DNA of 41,613 nucleotides, taken from positions 1-41,613 of the forward strand of contig JAFXSG010000002.1 in NCBI GenBank assembly GCA_017525875.1, written 5' to 3'. Shown piece after piece: positions 29,733 through 37,781 of the stretch. Every line of letters begins with the position of its first letter. Positions within the stretch are counted from its first letter, which is position 1. This DNA comes from Clostridia bacterium (GTDB lineage: Bacteria; Bacillota; Clostridia; Christensenellales; CAG-138). A program made the translations under genes and the position numbers. The notes beneath the pieces were generated by a model. The model was not told the DNA's origin. It was given only the letters and a program-made list of their open reading frames with translations, and searched no databases.

Positions 29733-31259
29733 ATGAACAAAAAAACAGTGGCTATGTTTATGGCGATACTGCTGCTGGCTTTTGCGTTTGCCGGCTGCGC
29801 GAAAGGAAACAAGAAGACCTCCGGAATCGAGTTTGCACATCCCGATTACGACAAGGATTTCTCGTCTTTGAGAACTCCCGGAAGCCAGGAAGCCGCATAT
29901 GATTATAAGATGTTTTTCTTGCCGGAGATCGACGGAGTCAGTCAGCCGTATGTTGGCGATCCGATGCCCTATTATGAAGACGGCGTCTTCTACATGTATT
30001 ATCTTAAGGAAGCCGGCGACTCCTACAACCATTCCCTGTACCTTGCCACTACGACTGATTTTATAAACTACACCGAATATGAGGACCCGGTCGTTGAGGC
30101 GTCGCGCTCGGGAGGGCAGGATGGCTGGGTCGGAACCGGCTCCATGATCAAGGTCGACGGCAAGTATTATCTCTTCTATACCGGTCACGCCGGTTCCGAT
30201 ACATACGAGTTCAAAGAAAAGATAATGGTTGCCGAGGGTACAAGCCCGACTTCGTTCACAAAAGTCGAGGGCTGGTCATTAACGCCTCCGGCTGAACTTG
30301 GACAGAAAAATGATTTTCGTGATCCCGAAGCTCATTACAATGAGGAAAAAGGAGTTATAGAACTCACTGTCACCGCAGCTGTCGGCGGTATCGCCCGAGT
30401 TGTCAAATTCACTTTGGCAAAGGATCTATCAGGATTCCAGTATGACGGCATAATTTTGACCGATCCGACAAATTCCTTCTGGAATCTCGAATGCAGTGAT
30501 ACCTTCAGGATCGGAGATAAGTATTACATTACATATTCCGGCCAGGATGATACCCTGTGGTACGCTTCCTCCGATTCTCCTTACGGCCCATACAACGAAC
30601 CTGTTCGAATGGAAGGCAAGCTCTTCTACGCTGCGAAACACGTAAATGCAGACGGAAGGGATTATATGGTCGGCTGGATACGCCGTTCCGAATCCCCGTC
30701 TTCCATGCAGGAAGTGTCGGCATGGGGAGGCAACCTCGGAGTACAGCAGCTTGTTCAGACCGAGAATGGAGGGCTGTGCTTAAAGCCGGTCGAAGAGATC
30801 GCGGCGGCATTCAAGGACAGGCGCGAGCTCGTTTTCGACGACCTTGAGACGACCGTTGAAGCCGGAGCCCGATACACCTTCACAGAGACCTTTACAGCGT
30901 ATGAAAGGTTTATGCTCACGGGCAAGTTTACTTACACGGGAACCGGCAGCTTCGGCCTTGGGTTCGATTTCAACGGCAGAGAGGAAAAATATAAACTCAT
31001 CTCAGCATGTCCTGCTGAAGGGGCGCTGCGACTGTATTTTAACGAAGGCTCTACAATGATCACCGAAACGAAAGCGGAACTCACTGTGGGCAGTGAATAC
31101 AGCTTTACGTATATCCAGGAAGGTTCCGCAGGCACTTTTTACATCGACGGCATCGCCGCTTTGACCGTACGCATTTACGGTGTGAGCGGAAAGAGCGTAT
31201 ATCTGTTTGCGGAAAACAACAGCGTTCACTTTTATGAGCTTGCCGAGTACACGTTTTGA
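29733..31259 (+). CDS. Surface GH32 fructan hydrolase (lipoprotein)
   Basis: A 508-aa lipoprotein glycosidase. The lipobox is AFAGC (Cys22). The five-blade propeller shows the GH32 active-site trio in altered form. The nucleophile is Asp76 in YVGDPMPYYEDG, where the classic motif is WxNDPNG. The transition-state stabilizer is Asp197 in DFRDPEAHY, and the acid/base is Glu253 in LECSDTF, where the usual motif is ECPD. A C-terminal beta-sandwich follows (about 365-508). It probably releases fructose or fructo-oligosaccharides outside the cell; levan versus inulin preference cannot be told. ATG 29733 is chosen for GGAGG nine bases upstream and the signal peptide. Confidence 0.85.
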   Translation: MNKKTVAMFMAILLLAFAFAGCAKGNKKTSGIEFAHPDYDKDFSSLRTPGSQEAAYDYKMFFLPEIDGVSQPYVGDPMPYYEDGVFYMYYLKEAGDSYNHSLYLATTTDFINYTEYEDPVVEASRSGGQDGWVGTGSMIKVDGKYYLFYTGHAGSDTYEFKEKIMVAEGTSPTSFTKVEGWSLTPPAELGQKNDFRDPEAHYNEEKGVIELTVTAAVGGIARVVKFTLAKDLSGFQYDGIILTDPTNSFWNLECSDTFRIGDKYYITYSGQDDTLWYASSDSPYGPYNEPVRMEGKLFYAAKHVNADGRDYMVGWIRRSESPSSMQEVSAWGGNLGVQQLVQTENGGLCLKPVEEIAAAFKDRRELVFDDLETTVEAGARYTFTETFTAYERFMLTGKFTYTGTGSFGLGFDFNGREEKYKLISACPAEGALRLYFNEGSTMITETKAELTVGSEYSFTYIQEGSAGTFYIDGIAALTVRIYGVSGKSVYLFAENNSVHFYELAEYTF

Positions 31260-31286
31260 AATGAACAGATCCGGGAGGATTGAGCA

Positions 31287-31937
31287 ATGAGGAAACTGTT
31301 TAACGTTGATAATCCAATAATGCGAGTGTTGACAAAGATCTTCGATCTTATGGCCCTCAGTGTGTTTTGGATCGTTTTTTCGATCCCGATCGTCACAATG
31401 GGTGCGGCTTCCTCCGCGTTGTATTCGGCTGTCTACCGCCATGTGCGCCTTGGTGAAGGTTACCTCTGGAAGAGCTTTTGGGAACCGTTCAAAAGGGATT
31501 TCAAACGCTCGACTCTTGCTTGGCTCCCGCTTCTTGGCATGATACTCTTCTTGGTCTTCGATATCATCACTCTCCGTTACCTCATTAAAAACGGTCATCC
31601 GCTTGGAGCTGTATACGGGATAATGCTCGTTCTGCTCGTTGTCGCCGCGGTCTGGGGGGTACATCTTGCCGCATACTGCGCCAGATTCAAAGGCACCGTG
31701 AAGAATTCGATACGCTACAGCTTCTATGTGCTGATGGCGCATCCTCTGCGGGCTATAGGGATCGCGGCAGCTCTGCTCCTGTCGGCAGCTCTCATCCTCG
31801 TGTTCCCGGGATTTGCAATACTGCTTCCCGCCGGCTCTATTTGGCTGGTCAGCTATTTGATCGAGCGTTCCTTCCTTCAGCATATGTCTGAAGAAGACGC
31901 GGAAAAGACAAAAGCAGAACTTGCCGACCACGATTGA
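31287..31937 (+). CDS. DUF624 (YesL-like) membrane protein
   Basis: A 216-aa membrane protein with about five hydrophobic segments near residues 18-40, 74-94, 106-126, 150-172 and 175-190. The start (FNVDNPIMRVLTKIFDLMALS) and GYLWKSFWEPFKRDFKRST are typical of the DUF624 family, which accompanies LplB/YtcP-type polysaccharide transporters in Firmicutes. Its function is unproven; a role in transporter assembly or polysaccharide uptake is assumed. GGGAGG lies just upstream of ATG 31287, 27 bases after the GH32 stop. Confidence 0.88.
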   Translation: MRKLFNVDNPIMRVLTKIFDLMALSVFWIVFSIPIVTMGAASSALYSAVYRHVRLGEGYLWKSFWEPFKRDFKRSTLAWLPLLGMILFLVFDIITLRYLIKNGHPLGAVYGIMLVLLVVAAVWGVHLAAYCARFKGTVKNSIRYSFYVLMAHPLRAIGIAAALLLSAALILVFPGFAILLPAGSIWLVSYLIERSFLQHMSEEDAEKTKAELADHD

Positions 31938-31951
31938 CACATTGCCGGTTC

Positions 31952-31988
31952 GGATCTTCGCCTGTTTCCGGTTTTTTCGCGAAGATCC
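31952..31988. other. Intercistronic hairpin 1
   Basis: GGATCTTCGC (31952-31961) / GCGAAGATCC (31979-31988) with a 17-base loop that itself contains TTTTTT. It may attenuate the operon between the surface and cytoplasmic genes. Confidence 0.55.
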
Positions 31989-32000
31989 ATGCTCCTCCTT

Positions 32001-32032
32001 GCCCCCTGTGAGAAAGCTCAATTACAGGGGGC
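32001..32032 (+). other. Intercistronic hairpin 2
   Basis: GCCCCCTGT (32001-32009) / ACAGGGGGC (32024-32032), followed by ATTGAAAAAT. The stem is GC-rich but the T-run is weak, so partial termination or mRNA processing is more likely than full termination. Confidence 0.5.
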
Positions 32033-32070
32033 ATTGAAAAATCAGGAAAAGAAAGGCATGGTTTGTAATT

Positions 32071-33549
32071 ATGAAAAACGATCTTGAACGAGCCAGAAAT
32101 TTCGAGAAGAAATACCTTCCCCGAGTGAAGAAAGACGAGATGCCTCACTTTCATGTCACGGGAGGCGTGGGCTGGATAAACGATCCAAACGGGTTTTCCG
32201 TATATCAGAGCGAATATCATCTTTTCTTTCAATACTATCCCTACGATGTAAAATGGGGCCCGATGCATTGGGGACATGTTAAAACAACGGACTTTATACA
32301 TTGGGCTCGGCTGCCCTGCGCGCTTGCACCCGATTCCCCTTATGACAAAGACGGCTGCTTCTCCGGCGGAGCCGTGGAGCTTCACGACGGGCGGCAACTC
32401 CTTATGTATACCGGCGTAAAGAACACGCGCCGTTCGAACGGCACTGTCGTCGGTACACAGACCCAGTGCCTTGCCGTCGGCAACGGCGTTGACTATTTTA
32501 AATACGACAAGAATCCCGTTCTCGACGCAAAGGATCTTCCGGAGGGCGGCAACCCCATAGATTTCCGCGATCCGAAGATATGGTTTGAAAACGGGCTGTA
32601 CTATGCGGTCGTCGGCAACCGTACCGCAGATAAAAGCGGCTCGATACTCCTGTTTGAAAGCGAAGACGGATTTGACTGGCGTTTTTCTTCAGTGCTCGCG
32701 TCCTGCCACAACCAGTTCGGTAAAATGTGGGAGTGCCCCGATTTCTTCGAACTGGACGGCAGACACGTTCTTTTGACGAGTCCGCAGGATATGAGCTCGA
32801 TGGGGCTCGAATTTCATCCCGGCAATTCGACACTTTGCATAATCGGATCATATGATCGAGAGCGCAAACACCTTATCAGGAGCAACACTCAGGCAGTCGA
32901 TTACGGCACGGACTTCTACGCCATGCAGACGGTAAAGGCAATCGACGGCAGACGTGTTATGATCGCATGGATGCAGAGCTGGGAGACCTCCGGCTGTAAG
33001 CCGGATAAGCTCCCATTTTTCGGACAGATGACCCTCCCGCGCGAGCTGTCGATAAAGGACGGCAGGCTGATACAGAAACCCGTGCATGAGATCGAAAGGT
33101 TCCGTTCGGTAAAGGTCGGATATGAAAACGTTATCATCTCCGACGAGACCAATCTGCAGGGCGTTAAGGGGCGTTTCATAGATATGACAGTGACCGTCCG
33201 TCCCGGCAACAAGAATCAGATGTACCGATACTTCAAACTGAATGTGGCAAAGGACGGAGAACATGTGACCATGATACGCCATAAGCCGGAGAACAACACG
33301 ATACGGGTCGACCGTTCACGCTCCGGCTTCCCGCACGATATAGTTAACGTCCGTGATTTCCCGATCGCCGCGCATGATGAGCTCAAGCTAAGGATAATCA
33401 TGGACCGGTACAGTCTGGAACTCTTCGTCAACGACGGGGAGCAGGCGGCGAGCTTTGTGATTTATACCCCTGTCATGGCGGATTCAATATCGTTCTCCTC
33501 GGATGGCGCTGCGATAATCGATGTTGAAAAATATGAACTCGAGGTGTGA
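32071..33549 (+). CDS. scrB: Intracellular GH32 beta-fructofuranosidase (sucrose-6-phosphate hydrolase type)
   Basis: A 492-aa cytoplasmic enzyme without a signal peptide that cleaves sucrose, fructo-oligosaccharides or their phosphates. All GH32 motifs are canonical: the nucleophile is Asp38 in GWINDPNGF, the RDP motif is in DFRDPKIWF (Asp167), and the acid/base is Glu221 in MWECPDFF. The C-terminal beta-sandwich (about 345-492) includes LRIIMDRYSLELFVNDGE, the usual GH32C signature. Import here is by an ABC transporter, not a PTS, so unphosphorylated substrates are more likely. ATG 32071 has only a weak AAAGG site. The stop overlaps the ribosome site of scrK (TGA-T-ATG). Confidence 0.92.
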   Translation: MKNDLERARNFEKKYLPRVKKDEMPHFHVTGGVGWINDPNGFSVYQSEYHLFFQYYPYDVKWGPMHWGHVKTTDFIHWARLPCALAPDSPYDKDGCFSGGAVELHDGRQLLMYTGVKNTRRSNGTVVGTQTQCLAVGNGVDYFKYDKNPVLDAKDLPEGGNPIDFRDPKIWFENGLYYAVVGNRTADKSGSILLFESEDGFDWRFSSVLASCHNQFGKMWECPDFFELDGRHVLLTSPQDMSSMGLEFHPGNSTLCIIGSYDRERKHLIRSNTQAVDYGTDFYAMQTVKAIDGRRVMIAWMQSWETSGCKPDKLPFFGQMTLPRELSIKDGRLIQKPVHEIERFRSVKVGYENVIISDETNLQGVKGRFIDMTVTVRPGNKNQMYRYFKLNVAKDGEHVTMIRHKPENNTIRVDRSRSGFPHDIVNVRDFPIAAHDELKLRIIMDRYSLELFVNDGEQAASFVIYTPVMADSISFSSDGAAIIDVEKYELEV

Positions 33550-33550
33550 T

Positions 33551-34519
33551 ATGGAAAAGATTTTTGACGTGGTCGCATTGGGCGAACTGCTTATAGACTT
33601 TACAGAAAGCGGAATAAGCGAACAGGGAAATCCGCTATGGGAGGCTAATCCGGGAGGCGCTCCATGCAATGTGCTGGCTATGCTGAACAAACTCGGTAGA
33701 AAAACGGCGTTTATCGGTAAGGTCGGAGATGATGTTTACGGAAGGCAGCTCGCAAAAGCAGCATACGATGCCGGTATAGACACGTCGGCTCTGCTGATGG
33801 ATCCCATCGTTCATACGACTCTCGCTGTCGTTCATACGAGCGAAAACGGCGATCGCGATTTTTCGTTTTACCGTAACCCAGGCGCGGACATGATGCTTAC
33901 CGTGGAAGAACTGCCTCGTGAGCTCATCAAGTCCGCAAAAATCTTCAATTTCGGGACATTGTCCATGACCCACAAGGGCGTTCGCGAAGCAACGAAGAAG
34001 GCTGTTCAGACCGCAAAGGAGGCAGGTGCGCTCATATCATTCGATCCCAACCTTCGCCCACCGCTCTGGAGTTCTATGGAGCTTGCGCGCGAGCAGATCG
34101 AGTGGGGCCTCGCCGTATGCGACATCCTGAAGATCGCCGATAACGAGCTCGAGTTCATGACCGGAGAGACTGATTTTGAAAAAGGCTCTGCTGTCCTTGC
34201 CGAACAATACCCGAACATTAAGCTCCTCAACGTTACCGCGGGACCCGACGGAAGCTATTGCCGCTATGAAGACCATTTTGTTTTTGCGGATGCTTTCCGT
34301 CTCGGCGGAACGATCGAGACGACCGGTGCGGGCGATACCTTCTGTGCCTGTGTGCTGAACGACGTCCTCAATAACGGAGTTGAAAGCCGCACCGAGGAAG
34401 ATCTCAAAGCAATGCTCCGCTTTGCCAACGCGGCGGCATATCTCGTCACCACGAAAAAAGGAGCTATCCGCTCTATGCCGGTTTTCGAAGAGATCGAGAG
34501 GATCCTTAACTGGAACTGA
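33551..34519 (+). CDS. scrK: PfkB-family fructokinase
   Basis: A 322-aa sugar kinase expected to convert fructose to fructose-6-phosphate. N-terminal signature: VVALGELLIDFTESG and GGAPCNVLAMLNKLG (PfkB motif 1). Residues about 250-270 hold the second signature, IETTGAGDTFCACVLNDVL, with the catalytic Asp in GAGDTF. ATG 33551 starts one base after the hydrolase stop, with GAGGTG upstream, so the two are translationally coupled. It is the last gene before the terminator at 34567-34603. Confidence 0.93.
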   Translation: MEKIFDVVALGELLIDFTESGISEQGNPLWEANPGGAPCNVLAMLNKLGRKTAFIGKVGDDVYGRQLAKAAYDAGIDTSALLMDPIVHTTLAVVHTSENGDRDFSFYRNPGADMMLTVEELPRELIKSAKIFNFGTLSMTHKGVREATKKAVQTAKEAGALISFDPNLRPPLWSSMELAREQIEWGLAVCDILKIADNELEFMTGETDFEKGSAVLAEQYPNIKLLNVTAGPDGSYCRYEDHFVFADAFRLGGTIETTGAGDTFCACVLNDVLNNGVESRTEEDLKAMLRFANAAAYLVTTKKGAIRSMPVFEEIERILNWN

Positions 34520-34566
34520 TCAATCATTCTCAGGACCGCGAGTCCGGTCCGTTACCCCCCTCTGCA

Positions 34567-34603
34567 GGAGCCATGGAGCCGATGCGCTTCATGGCTCCGA
34601 AGT
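34567..34603 (+). terminator. Terminator of the fructan operon
   Basis: GGAGCCATG (34567-34575) / CATGGCTCC (34590-34598) followed by GAAGTTTTTG. A smaller stem GGACCG/CGGTCC lies just upstream. Confidence 0.85.
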
Positions 34604-34616
34604 TTTTGTAAAAGAC

Positions 34617-34645
34617 TTTACAATTCAGACATACGGATATATAAT
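34617..34645 (+). promoter_or_regulatory. Promoter of the ParB/BMP gene
   Basis: TTTACA (34617-34622), 17 bases, TATAAT (34640-34645), 30 bases before the start codon. Confidence 0.85.
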
Positions 34646-34674
34646 CAGGCAATTACCGAAAGGACTTTCTATAA

Positions 34675-36624
34675 ATGGCTGTATCCGACACCTCGGGCAA
34701 AAACGAATATCTCAAGGCAAGGAGCCTTGCTTTGAAGGAAAAGAGAGAGCTGGAGGCAAGGAAGCTGACGGGTTTACCTCCGGTGCTGGACGAGCAGCAT
34801 CCCGAAACAGCCCGAATGGCCGTAACGGAGCTTAACGTACAGGATATCCCGGCGGACAGGGTAATCGGCACTAAGTCCGCCGGAAGGATGAACGCGTTTT
34901 CCGCCTCGTTTTTGCCGCTGATGGATGCCGACAGCGAGTTTGCATATAAATGGATAATGCTGTGCGAAGCGCATCTTTCCGATACGGGAATACGTGACCC
35001 GATAGTCTGCTATGAATACCTCGGAAGCTTTTATGTTCAGGAGGGAAATAAGCGTGTAAGCGTTTTAAAGTACTTTGGGGCAGTTCGCATTCCGGCAAAA
35101 GTGCTGAGGATTCTTCCTGCGAAGACAAACGATCCGCGTATCGCCGCGTATTACGAGTTCGTAGATTTTCATCGGCTGACAGGAATATGGGACGTTCAGT
35201 TTCGCAAACCCGGTGAGTTTGCGCGCTTGCTGCATCTTATCGGTAAAAAGTCCGATGAAGAATGGACCGATAATGAGATCAGGCGGTTCAATACCGCTTT
35301 TCACTATTTCCGCGAGGCTTTTTCCGGGCTCGGGACCGTAAAAAAGGAAGTTTCCCCAGAGGATGCGCTTATGCTTTTCCTCGACGTTTACACCTATGAG
35401 CAGCTTGCGTCGATGCCGCAGCCAAAGCTGAAAAAAGCACTATCCGGACTATGGAACGATATAATGGCTGCCTCTGAGCCCGATACGGTGAAGGTGAATA
35501 CCGTTCCTGCAATTGACGAAAAGAAGAGCGTTATCCAAAAGCTGATCGCGGGCGTGCCGAAGCACCGGAATATCGCCTTCGTCTATCAGAGCGATCCCGG
35601 GCAGAGCCAGTGGACGCGCGGGCATTCGGAAGGCGCGGCGTACCTTTCGCATATTATGCCCGATGCGGTGACCGTCACGGAGCATTTCCACGCCGATACC
35701 GAAGAGACCGCGGAGCAGATAATAGCCGAGGCCGCCGCGGGCGGCGCGGAGCTCGTGTTCACCACTACCCCGCTGCTGCTGAACGCAACTCTCAAGTCAG
35801 CGGTGAAGTATCCGAAGGTCCGCTTCTACAACTGTTCGGCGTGCCAGCCGCTCTCAAGCGTCAAAAGCTACTATTGCCGCACCTACGAGGGCAAATTCAT
35901 CACCGGTGTCATCGCGGGAGCGCTCGCGGAGAACGGGCTCGTGGGCTACGTCGGGTCGTATCCGATCCTCGGCGTGCCCGCTTCGATCAACGCCTTCGCG
36001 CTCGGCGTGCGCATGACGAACCCGCGGGCGAGGATCCTTCTCGAATGGACCTGCACGAACGTGGACTGCCTGCGTACGCTCCGGGAGAAGGGCGTGCGCG
36101 TGATATCGAACCGCGACGTACCCGTGCCCGACGCAAACTACCTCCGGAACGGGAATTACGGCACGTTCCTGATCGGGAACGACGGCGAGCTCGTGCCGCT
36201 TGCCTCGCCCTGCTGGATGTGGGGAAAGCTGTATGAAAACATCGTGCGCTCCGTCCTCGCGGGCAGCGCCGAAAAGAAGGATCAGGCGGTCAACTACTGG
36301 TGGGGCATGGACAGCGGCGTGATCGACGTGACGCTTTCGGACCGAGTGCCCGAGGGCGTGAGAGCGCTTGCCGGGATCCTTACGGACCGGCTGAAAAAAG
36401 GCGCGCTCGACCCGTTCGCGCAGAAGCTCGCCGCGCAGGACGGGAGCGTCATCTCCGACGGGGCGACCGGGCTTACGTCGATGGAGCTGCTGAAGATGGA
36501 CCGCCTTGCCGAGAGCGTCGAGGGACGCATCCCCGAGTATGACGAGGTGTTCGAGATGTCGCGCGCGCTCGTACGCGAGCTTGGAGTGCACAGGGAACGG
36601 GTGAAGCCGGGCACGGAGGACTGA
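34675..36624 (+). CDS. ParB-like / BMP-domain fusion protein
   Basis: A 649-aa protein with no signal peptide or membrane segment, hence cytoplasmic. The N-terminal part (about 50-135) contains FYVQEGNKRVSVLKYFG, the ParB/sulfiredoxin-like EGN-x-R core; a helical middle part runs to about 290. From about residue 296 a BMP-type (basic membrane protein, PnrA-like nucleoside-binding) fold begins: NIAFVYQSDPGQSQWTRGH, AELVFTTTPLLLNATL and YVGSYPILGVPASINAFALG. BMP domains are normally extracellular lipoproteins, so a cytoplasmic version tied to a ParB-like domain is unusual, perhaps a ligand-sensing regulator. G+C rises at this domain boundary. AAAGGA precedes ATG 34675. Confidence 0.82.
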   Translation: MAVSDTSGKNEYLKARSLALKEKRELEARKLTGLPPVLDEQHPETARMAVTELNVQDIPADRVIGTKSAGRMNAFSASFLPLMDADSEFAYKWIMLCEAHLSDTGIRDPIVCYEYLGSFYVQEGNKRVSVLKYFGAVRIPAKVLRILPAKTNDPRIAAYYEFVDFHRLTGIWDVQFRKPGEFARLLHLIGKKSDEEWTDNEIRRFNTAFHYFREAFSGLGTVKKEVSPEDALMLFLDVYTYEQLASMPQPKLKKALSGLWNDIMAASEPDTVKVNTVPAIDEKKSVIQKLIAGVPKHRNIAFVYQSDPGQSQWTRGHSEGAAYLSHIMPDAVTVTEHFHADTEETAEQIIAEAAAGGAELVFTTTPLLLNATLKSAVKYPKVRFYNCSACQPLSSVKSYYCRTYEGKFITGVIAGALAENGLVGYVGSYPILGVPASINAFALGVRMTNPRARILLEWTCTNVDCLRTLREKGVRVISNRDVPVPDANYLRNGNYGTFLIGNDGELVPLASPCWMWGKLYENIVRSVLAGSAEKKDQAVNYWWGMDSGVIDVTLSDRVPEGVRALAGILTDRLKKGALDPFAQKLAAQDGSVISDGATGLTSMELLKMDRLAESVEGRIPEYDEVFEMSRALVRELGVHRERVKPGTED

Positions 36625-36627
36625 CAT

Positions 36628-37305
36628 ATGAAAATACTTGCGGTTGCCGATGAAGAGAGTCCTGCCCTTTGGGATTATTACGTTCCGGGTCGGCTCGCGG
36701 AATATGATCTGATCCTTTCGTGCGGCGACCTTAAAGCAGCATACCTGACTTTTCTGGTAACAATGAGCCGCGCAAGACTTCTGTACGTTCACGGGAACCA
36801 TGATGGCAGCTATTCCTCAGCTCCCCCGGAGGGCTGTGAGAACATCGACGGGCAGCTCGTCAGCTATAACGGCGTTCGCATCCTCGGGCTCGGCGGCTGC
36901 CTTTGGTATCACCCGGGACCGCATCAATACACCGAAAAGCAGATGCGGCGGCGTGTCGCCAAGCTGCGCCGTGCGATAAAAAAAGCGGGCGGAGTGGATA
37001 TCGTGATCGCCCATGCTCCTCCGAAAGGGCTCGGTGATATGGAAGACCCCGCACACAGGGGGTTTGAAGTGTTCCGAGAGCTTATAGATGAATATCTACC
37101 GCGCTTTTTCCTGCACGGGCATACACATCTTCGTTACGGAGCGCATATTGCGCGTGAGCAGATAAACGGCGGAACTCGGATAATCAACGTTTCGGAACGT
37201 TTTGAACTTGAGATCCCTGAGGGCGATCATCCGGCAAAGCAAAAGGAAGATCTCGTTTTTATAACGCGCCGCCCCCGTGAAAGTGATTCAATCGAGCCGA
37301 TTTGA
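36628..37305 (+). CDS. Calcineurin-like metallophosphoesterase
   Basis: A 225-aa soluble phosphoesterase. Two-metal motifs are in order: AVADEES (first Asp), LILSCGDLKAAYL (GD), YVHGNHDGSY (GNHD), VIAHAPPKGLGD (H) and FLHGHTHLRYGAHI (GHTH). The first motif has D-E where D-x-H is usual, so one metal ligand may differ. The substrate could be a nucleotide or phosphoprotein; nothing here decides it. ATG 36628 comes three bases after the preceding stop, so it is co-transcribed with the ParB/BMP gene. Confidence 0.88.
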   Translation: MKILAVADEESPALWDYYVPGRLAEYDLILSCGDLKAAYLTFLVTMSRARLLYVHGNHDGSYSSAPPEGCENIDGQLVSYNGVRILGLGGCLWYHPGPHQYTEKQMRRRVAKLRRAIKKAGGVDIVIAHAPPKGLGDMEDPAHRGFEVFRELIDEYLPRFFLHGHTHLRYGAHIAREQINGGTRIINVSERFELEIPEGDHPAKQKEDLVFITRRPRESDSIEPI

Positions 37306-37385
37306 AAAAGACAGCAAACACAGTACAGTAGCTTCCCAAATTGCATTTTGGCCCGCGCTAAAGCAGCGCGGGCCATTGCTGCACT
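37306..37385. other. Junction between host genes and element 2
   Basis: An 80-base gap with a perfect 10-bp hairpin, GGCCCGCGCT (37350-37359) / AGCGCGGGCC (37365-37374), just downstream of tnpV. The left end of element 2 should lie here. No attachment repeat was recognized. Confidence 0.5.
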
Positions 37386-37781
37386 TTACTCGAGGATCAA
37401 TTCTTGCAGAACTTGCTCTTCGGCTCTGGCGCGGCAGGAATTCACTGCCCGGATCCAGCCGAGCTGGTCGCGGGCCTTGAGGTCTTCGGTCACGCCCTCG
37501 GCGCGGGCGAGCTGAGCGGTGATGAGCTCGATCTGTTCCTTCGCCTCACGGTCAATGTCCATGAGGTGCTGTGTCAGGGTGCTTTCCATCAGCATCAGAG
37601 CGAAGGTGTCCGGTTGATGCTCCTTGAGGAACCGCTTACGCATGCGGCCATAGCGGCCGATGTCGCCTTCGGGCTCCTCGGGCAGTAAGAGGCGGGGGAA
37701 GTAGTAATCTCCGACGAGATCGTAGGTGAGGCCGTTGGTCTCGTCATAAACGGTTGCGGGCAGTTCAGTGTTGGTGTTCAT
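37386..37781 (-). CDS. tnpV: TnpV-family protein of element 2
   Basis: A 131-aa protein matching the element 1 TnpV along its length (ETNGLTYDLVGDYYFPRL, GRYGRMRKRFLKEHQ, SCRARAEEQVLQELILE). The N-terminus is slightly different (MNTNTELPATVYD). ATG 37781 has AAAGGAG eight bases upstream and lies inside the end of the relaxase gene (17-base overlap), so here TnpV takes the coupled position that the TnpV-like gene holds in element 1. Confidence 0.87.
   Translation of the reverse strand: MNTNTELPATVYDETNGLTYDLVGDYYFPRLLLPEEPEGDIGRYGRMRKRFLKEHQPDTFALMLMESTLTQHLMDIDREAKEQIELITAQLARAEGVTEDLKARDQLGWIRAVNSCRARAEEQVLQELILE

Noticed and set aside
35854-36801. Minus-strand open frame of 315 codons
   Set aside because: Antisense to the BMP domain and phosphoesterase. 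Its His/Arg-rich composition is typical of a GC-rich shadow.
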